A DNA stretch of 10,617 nucleotides, taken from NCBI GenBank assembly GCA_900552185.1, contig URYT01000053.1:1-10617 (forward strand). The letters are read 5' to 3'. Every line of letters starts with the position of its first letter. The first letter of the stretch is position 1. This DNA is from an uncultured Collinsella sp. Its GTDB lineage: Bacteria > Actinomycetota > Coriobacteriia > Coriobacteriales > Coriobacteriaceae. Of this stretch, positions 6,098 through 10,617 are shown in pieces. The notes under the pieces are model-generated. The model saw only the letters and a list, made by a program, of their open reading frames with translations. It did no database searches and had not been told where the DNA came from. Position numbers and translations under genes: made by a program.

Positions 6098-6595
6098 TCA
6101 CGAAAAGCGATGTTTGAGCGCTTCGACCACGTTGGACGGGACAAACGTCGATACATCGCTGCCGAGCGAGGCGATCTGGCGAACGACCGAGCTCGAGATA
6201 TAGCCGTACTGCGGCGCACTCATGACAAAGATGGACTCCAGCTCGCTATCCAGGCGATAGTTAAGGTCGGCCTGCTGCAGCTCATACTCAAAGTCGGTCA
6301 TGGCGCGCAGACCCTTGACCACGGCCCCCGCCCCCTGCTCACGAGCGAAGTCGACCAAGAGGCCGGTAAAGGGCAGGACCTCGACGCCGTCGATATCGCC
6401 GAGCGCCTCGCGGGCCAGCGCCACGCGCTCATCGAGCATAAACGTGGTGCCTACACCGTTTTTACCTTGCGACTCGGCAACAGCGACAATCACGCTGGGA
6501 AAGATGCGGCGGGCACGGCGGATCACATCGATATGGCCAAACGTGATGGGATCGAAGGTGCCCGGGACGATCACGCGGTTGATGGTGTCATTCAT
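6098..6595 (-). CDS. coaD: Phosphopantetheine adenylyltransferase
   Basis: CoaD transfers AMP from ATP to 4'-phosphopantetheine to make dephospho-CoA, the next-to-last step of CoA synthesis in the cytosol. The protein has 165 residues, as in most bacteria. Motifs of this nucleotidyltransferase are plain: PGTFDPITFGH (11-21) with the TxGH site at 18-21, KGLRAMTDFEYELQ (94-107) and YISSSVVR (132-139) for ATP binding. The start ATG at 6595 is preceded by GGAGG at normal spacing and lies 8 bases inside the end of rsmD, a pairing seen in many bacteria. A longer upstream frame exists but belongs to rsmD's other-frame shadow. Its product feeds CoA, the donor of the arm on the acyl carrier protein encoded downstream. 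Confidence 0.98.
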   Translation of the reverse strand: MNDTINRVIVPGTFDPITFGHIDVIRRARRIFPSVIVAVAESQGKNGVGTTFMLDERVALAREALGDIDGVEVLPFTGLLVDFAREQGAGAVVKGLRAMTDFEYELQQADLNYRLDSELESIFVMSAPQYGYISSSVVRQIASLGSDVSTFVPSNVVEALKHRFS

Positions 6596-7244
6596 GGGCG
6601 TCCTCCTGAAACGTCGCGGCATCGTTGTTGTCAGCATCGGTGCCGGCGCTATCGCCCTCACCATCGTTATCGCCGACCCAACGAAGCAGGTCGACCGAGG
6701 TAATGCCGTAGCGCTTCTCACGTACAGTCTCAAAGCCTGCCGGATGCGCGCCCGCATCGGCGGCGGCATGCTCAAACAAGGCGTAAGCGCCAGACGCAAG
6801 CAGACCTTGCTGAGCCAGGTTCTGCAGCAGTTCCTCGACCGGCTCGGCACCAAAAGCATAGGGCGGGTCAAGCAGGATCAGATCAAAGGGGCCGCCCGGC
6901 ACACGACCGCGCGAGGCACTCGCCAGCATGTCGCCCGTGACCACGCGCCAACGCGCACGGTCACGGCAGAGCGACTCGATATTCTTGGTAATGAGCCGCG
7001 CGGCGTTGCGATCGATCTCAAACGTCGTGAGCGAGCGGGCCCCACGAGAGAGCATCTCTAACCCTAAGGCACCGGAGCCGCCAAAGGCGTCCAGCACACG
7101 AACCTCGTCCAGATCGAAGTCGAATGCCGACATGACCATAGATGCGCACGACTCGCGCACGCGATCGGTCGTGGGGCGGGTGACATCGCGACCACGGGGC
7201 TCCTCGATCTTACGACCGCGCCATTCGCCGCCGATGATTCTCAT
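6588..7244 (-). CDS. rsmD: 16S rRNA (guanine-966-N2)-methyltransferase RsmD
   Basis: RsmD methylates a guanine (G966, E. coli numbering) of 16S rRNA during 30S assembly, using S-adenosylmethionine. The 218-residue protein starts MRIIGGEWRGRKI, carries RPTTDRVRES (23-32), the SAM-binding loop LDAFGGSGALGLE (51-63), the acidic residue E76 after strand 2, and the catalytic LLDPPYA (124-130). The last 28 residues are an acidic, low-complexity tail rich in Asp, Glu, Asn and Ala, which makes it longer than the roughly 190-200 residues common for the family; the tail's end overlaps coaD by 8 bases. Its ATG overlaps the recG stop as ATGA, and AGGAGGT lies in the last recG codons, so translation is probably coupled to recG. 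Confidence 0.96.
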   Translation of the reverse strand: MRIIGGEWRGRKIEEPRGRDVTRPTTDRVRESCASMVMSAFDFDLDEVRVLDAFGGSGALGLEMLSRGARSLTTFEIDRNAARLITKNIESLCRDRARWRVVTGDMLASASRGRVPGGPFDLILLDPPYAFGAEPVEELLQNLAQQGLLASGAYALFEHAAADAGAHPAGFETVREKRYGITSVDLLRWVGDNDGEGDSAGTDADNNDAATFQEDAHE

Positions 7245-9418
7245 CCTCCGCTGACCTCCTTAAAGATATGTCGATAACGCATGGCGACCGCGTCGCGCAA
7301 GGGACGCGTCGCCACAGAGTCAAGGTTGCAAGCATACCGCAAGAGCTCGACCGCGTCCAAATGGGCCCATTCGATAAGGTCCTCATCGGCGTCCAGGTCC
7401 ACAAAGCGCAAGGTCACGCCGCCATGCTGGCGGTACCCCAGGATTTCGCCCTCGTGGCGCAGACGCAGGTCCATCTGGGCGAGCGTAAAGCCATCCGAGG
7501 TTTTTTCGAGCGATTGCAGACGATCTTGCGCCACCGACGCGCCGCCGTTGCCCTTGGAGTGCGTCATGACCAGGCACGTGCCCGACACGCTGCCGCGGCC
7601 CACGCGACCGCGTAGCTGATGCAGCGCCGCCAAGCCAAAGCGCTCACCGTTCTCGATGACCATGACGGTGGCGTTGGGCACGTCGACGCCCACCTCAACC
7701 ACCGTAGTCGAGACGAGTACATCAATCTCGCCACGCTTGAAGGCATCGATAACCTGGTCCTTCTCCCCCGCTGGCATACGGCCGTGAAGGCGCTCGATGG
7801 CAAGACCCGGCAACGCCAGACGCAGTCGATCGAGCTCGGTCGCCGTATCGTGCAGCGGCACGGGGACCGTCACGCGGCCCTCGTCGTCGCGGGCGATACC
7901 GGGCACGTCCTCCAGCTCATCGGCCGAGTCACTCGGCTCCACAAGCGGACAGATCACGTAGGCCTGCTGACCCTTCTCGTGCGCCTCGCGGATGGCACCA
8001 TAGGCCAGGTCGCGGCTCGACTCGGTGAGGACGCGCGTCGTCACGCCGGCACCCGGGACGGGACGATGGCGGATGATACTCGTATCCAGGTCGCCGTAGA
8101 CCGAGAGCGCCAGCGTGCGCGGGATGGGCGTCGCCGTCATGACGAGCAGGTCCGCGCCGGGGCCCTTCGCGCGCAAGGCGTTGCGCTGACCCACGCCAAA
8201 ACGATGTTGTTCGTCGATAACCACAAGCGACAAGTGCTTAAAATGCACGTCTTCGGAAAGCACGGCATGCGTACCAAAGAGCACGTCAAGCTCGCCCGAT
8301 TCCAGCTGCACATGGATGCGCTCGCGCTCCGCCGCCGGCGTGGCGCCCGTCAGGAGTGCCCAGGATATGCCGGCCTGAGAGAGCAAAGGGCCGGTCTTAT
8401 CGGCATACTGACGAGCCAGCACGCCCGTAGGCGCCATGACGCAGGCCTGGGTGCCGCTATCGACGGCTACGGCCAACGCACAGGCGGCAACGGCCGTCTT
8501 GCCGGTACCGACGTCACCCAGCAGCAGACGGTTCATGACGCGCGTATCATCGCACATATCATGCAAAATATCCTGGAATGCGGCCTCCTGCTCGTCGCTC
8601 AGCGAAAACGGCAGGGCCTGCCTAAGAGCAGCAAGGTGCTCGCCCGCGATGTGGGCGTAGGGAACCACCTCGACCAAGCCGCCGTCATTGCGCAGACGCA
8701 GCGCGAGCTGCAGGTACAGGCACTCCTCATAGGCCAAACGGCGGCGCGCAATGTCGCGCTCGGCCATACTCGAGGGAAAGTGAATCGAACGAAGCGCACG
8801 GGCACTGCTCATGAGTTTGCGCTTTGCGCGCAGCGGAGCCGGGATGGGATCAAAGGGATTGCCAACGAGCTCAAGAGCACCGCTCACGATGCGACGCATC
8901 CATGCCTGGCTTACGCCGTCACTTACGTAGTGGACCGGCAAAATGGTACCCGCGGCACGACCATCCTCAAGCTTTTCAAAATGCGGCGAGGCCATCTGCT
9001 TAAAGCCGTAGGCAAACTCGACCTTACCCATCACGGCCAGACGGTCACCCCGCTTAAGCTGCTGGACAATCCAGGGCTGGCGGAAAAAGGCGACCTGCAG
9101 CACGCCCGTGTCATCCACGAGCGATACCTCGGTCACCTGCATGCGCGGACGAGGCTGCTTTTGAACAATGCGATCGACCGTGGCAATGATGGTGCACACG
9201 GTACCGATGGGCGCCATCTCGATGGACCATGAGCGAGTGAAGTCCAGATATCGATGCGGGATATGGAGAAGGAGGTCCCCCACCGTCCGAATTCCCAGAC
9301 GGCGAAGGGCCTCCTCACGTTTACCCGAAACATATTTGAGTCGCGCGATATCCTCGCCGAGCGCATTGCTCTGGGCAAAGCGCTCCGAGACGCGCGGCAC
9401 GGAGCATATCTCGGACAT
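7241..9418 (-). CDS. recG: ATP-dependent DNA helicase RecG
   Basis: RecG remodels stalled replication forks and Holliday junctions. The 725-residue protein is slightly longer than E. coli RecG (693). Its N-terminal wedge region opens with the helix-hairpin-like LKYVSGKREEALRRLGIRT (27-45) and an OB-fold to about 155. The helicase core has Walker A GDVGTGKT (301-308), DEQH (402-405) followed by RFGVGQR, TATPIPRT (428-435), and motif VI QLRGRVGRG (601-609). The C-terminal branch-migration region shows LRLRHEGEILGYRQHGG (651-667), where many relatives have LRGPGE; the Gly-Pro-Gly is changed. The ATG at 9418 is 10 bases after the upstream stop; only a weak AGG is visible as ribosome binding site, formed partly by the stop codon itself. 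The gene overlaps rsmD by ATGA. Bacillus also has recG near a yloV/fakA gene. Confidence 0.97.
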   Translation of the reverse strand: MSEICSVPRVSERFAQSNALGEDIARLKYVSGKREEALRRLGIRTVGDLLLHIPHRYLDFTRSWSIEMAPIGTVCTIIATVDRIVQKQPRPRMQVTEVSLVDDTGVLQVAFFRQPWIVQQLKRGDRLAVMGKVEFAYGFKQMASPHFEKLEDGRAAGTILPVHYVSDGVSQAWMRRIVSGALELVGNPFDPIPAPLRAKRKLMSSARALRSIHFPSSMAERDIARRRLAYEECLYLQLALRLRNDGGLVEVVPYAHIAGEHLAALRQALPFSLSDEQEAAFQDILHDMCDDTRVMNRLLLGDVGTGKTAVAACALAVAVDSGTQACVMAPTGVLARQYADKTGPLLSQAGISWALLTGATPAAERERIHVQLESGELDVLFGTHAVLSEDVHFKHLSLVVIDEQHRFGVGQRNALRAKGPGADLLVMTATPIPRTLALSVYGDLDTSIIRHRPVPGAGVTTRVLTESSRDLAYGAIREAHEKGQQAYVICPLVEPSDSADELEDVPGIARDDEGRVTVPVPLHDTATELDRLRLALPGLAIERLHGRMPAGEKDQVIDAFKRGEIDVLVSTTVVEVGVDVPNATVMVIENGERFGLAALHQLRGRVGRGSVSGTCLVMTHSKGNGGASVAQDRLQSLEKTSDGFTLAQMDLRLRHEGEILGYRQHGGVTLRFVDLDADEDLIEWAHLDAVELLRYACNLDSVATRPLRDAVAMRYRHIFKEVSGG

Positions 9419-9428
9419 GTTCAGATGC

Positions 9429-10617
9429 CTACTCGATCGAGAAGATCACGGGATAGAGCGGCTGCTCGCCACGATGGGCATCGACCTCCAGGTCGGGCTG
9501 AGCTTCCTCGATGGCGTCGACGATCTCCTGGAAGGCCTCGTCGGACAGTTCCTCGCCGGCCAGAATCGTCAGCGCGTCGCCCTCCTCTTCCTCCTGCATA
9601 CGGTTGATGCAGTCGAGGGTGACCTGTTTCACATCGGAGCCGACCACGTCGATGGAACCGGCGATGATACCCATGACGTCACCGGAGTGAATCGGAGAGC
9701 CGTCCGAGGCGCTGGAGTCGCGCACGGCGCGGGTGACCTCGCCATCGCGGACCTCGCTGATGGCGTCGACCATAGCGGCGACGGCGTCCTCGAGCTCGGA
9801 ATCGGGCAGGACGGCGAACAGCGCGGAGAACGCTTGGGGAACGGTCTTGGTGGGAACGACGGCGACCTTCTTATCGGTGCAGGCAGAGGCAGCGGCCTCG
9901 GCAGCCATGCGGATGTTACCGTTGTTGGGCAGGATGATGACCGAGGTCGCGTTGACCTGGTCGACGGCGCCCAGCAGGTCGGCGGTCGAGGGGTTCATGG
10001 TCTGGCCACCCGAGACGATCACGTCAACGCCGAGGGACTTGAGGATGTCGGCCTCGCCCGAACCGGCGGCAACGGCGACAAAGCCCAGCGCCTTGGCGGG
10101 CTCGGCAGCCTTCTCCTGGTCCTCATGAATCTTGGCGGTACGGTCGTGGGCCTCCATCTCCATGTTGTGGATAAAGACCTCATAGATCTGACCGAGCTGC
10201 AGCATGTGCTCGAGCACCAAGTTTGGGGTGTTGGAGTGTACGTGAATCTTGTAATCGGGGTAAGCGCCAACGAGCAGCTCGCAGTCGCCCATGGAGCCCA
10301 GGAACTTAAGGCACTCGTCCTCGTCAAACGGGGCGTCTGCCTTAAACAGGAACTCATTGCAGTAACGGAACTCCGAGCCCTCCCAGTCGTCATTGGCCTC
10401 GATCTCAACACGGCCAAGAGCGGCATCGCGGGCAGAGCCTGCGGAATCAAACGTAGCGGAGAAATCCTCGACAACGGTGCTGCGGCCAAGAGCGGCAGCC
10501 ACAAAGTTCTCGAGGAAAATGGCAAATCCAAAGGCGCCGGAGTCGACCACGCCGTTCTCCTTCAGAACGGGCAGCAGGTCGGGCGTGCGGGCGACGGACT
10601 GGTATGCCTCGACGACG
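9429..10617 (-). CDS. DAK2/FakA-type fatty-acid kinase subunit (YloV family), 5' end cut off
   Basis: FakA phosphorylates fatty acids held by a FakB (DegV) binding protein to give acyl-phosphate; family members are annotated as DAK2-domain or YloV proteins. The frame stays open to the window edge, so 395 C-terminal residues of a roughly 550-residue family are visible (numbered here from the edge). The end of the DhaL-like ATP-binding domain has PVLKENGVVDSGAFGF (16-31). The middle domain has YCNEF (C86) and KIHVHSN (H125, H127), matching the Cys-His-His metal site described for staphylococcal FakA. The C-terminal domain has SGGQTMNPST (202-211) and VIILPNNGNI (226-235), and ends in YPVIFSIE, as in YloV. 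A GTG at 10550 is internal (VVDSG), not the start. It lies 10 bases before recG. No fakB is in the window, so the fatty-acid kinase role is by family only. Confidence 0.9.
   Translation of the reverse strand, partial: VVEAYQSVARTPDLLPVLKENGVVDSGAFGFAIFLENFVAAALGRSTVVEDFSATFDSAGSARDAALGRVEIEANDDWEGSEFRYCNEFLFKADAPFDEDECLKFLGSMGDCELLVGAYPDYKIHVHSNTPNLVLEHMLQLGQIYEVFIHNMEMEAHDRTAKIHEDQEKAAEPAKALGFVAVAAGSGEADILKSLGVDVIVSGGQTMNPSTADLLGAVDQVNATSVIILPNNGNIRMAAEAAASACTDKKVAVVPTKTVPQAFSALFAVLPDSELEDAVAAMVDAISEVRDGEVTRAVRDSSASDGSPIHSGDVMGIIAGSIDVVGSDVKQVTLDCINRMQEEEEGDALTILAGEELSDEAFQEIVDAIEEAQPDLEVDAHRGEQPLYPVIFSIE

Noticed and set aside
6596..6871. Upstream extension of coaD to a 257-residue protein
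   Set aside because: The added 92 residues are a shadow of rsmD, rich in Arg and Ser. The CoaD family start and a GGAGG site fit the ATG at 6595.
7619..9232. 537-codon open frame on the plus strand opposite recG
   Set aside because: Same register effect opposite a clearly real helicase gene. It shows only that recG avoids TTA, CTA and TCA codons here; no ribosome binding site or recognisable domain supports it.
10548..10550. GTG as start of the FakA-like protein
   Set aside because: The codon lies inside the conserved GVVDSGAFGF motif and the frame continues upstream with family-like sequence (VARTPDLLPVLKENG) to the window edge.
1..10617. Signs of a mobile element, defence system, CRISPR array or recent gene transfer
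   Set aside because: All genes are on one strand, tightly packed and housekeeping in type, with even GC-rich codon use. I saw no transposase, integrase, direct-repeat array or attachment-like repeat.

Overview
This is a gene-dense, GC-rich bacterial chromosome segment in which every gene lies on the minus strand. Transcription therefore runs from high to low coordinates. Eleven protein genes fill almost the whole window. The largest gap is 124 bases, so no stretch over 300 bases lacks a gene. Protein similarity and gene order suggest an actinomycete of the class Coriobacteriia, perhaps Collinsella or a relative. That is inference: no rRNA or other strict marker is present. I see no mobile element, CRISPR array, tRNA or rRNA.

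In transcription order (right to left): a FakA/YloV-type fatty-acid kinase subunit (5' end cut by the window edge), recG (helicase), rsmD (16S rRNA methyltransferase) and coaD (phosphopantetheine adenylyltransferase) form a tight run with overlaps at recG/rsmD and rsmD/coaD. After 68 bases come a DivIVA/SepIVA-like coiled-coil protein and a DUF177 (YceD) protein joined by a TAATG overlap, then rpmF (ribosomal protein L32), which is easily missed because of its small size. plsX (phosphate acyltransferase) follows. The run ends with acpP (acyl carrier protein), rnc (RNase III) and smc (condensin ATPase; 840 N-terminal residues visible), separated by gaps of 3 and 10 bases.

The cluster joins lipid-precursor genes to housekeeping genes. 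FakA makes acyl-phosphate from free fatty acids, PlsX links acyl-ACP to acyl-phosphate, AcpP carries the acyl chain, and CoaD makes a precursor of the phosphopantetheine that activates AcpP. RsmD, DUF177, L32 and RNase III belong to ribosome or rRNA maturation. RecG, SMC and the SepIVA-like protein belong to chromosome upkeep and division. The order combines the Bacillus yloV-recG-plsX-acpP-rnc-smc backbone with the mycobacterial sepIVA-DUF177-rnc-smc block.

No new defence or metabolic system is visible. The points most worth a second look are small: two terminator-like hairpins placed just ahead of the plsX and acpP ribosome binding sites, an Asp-to-Asn change at a normally catalytic position of RNase III, an NSL instead of DSL motif in the acyl carrier protein, and a repeated TGTGGTA -10-like element in two intergenic gaps.
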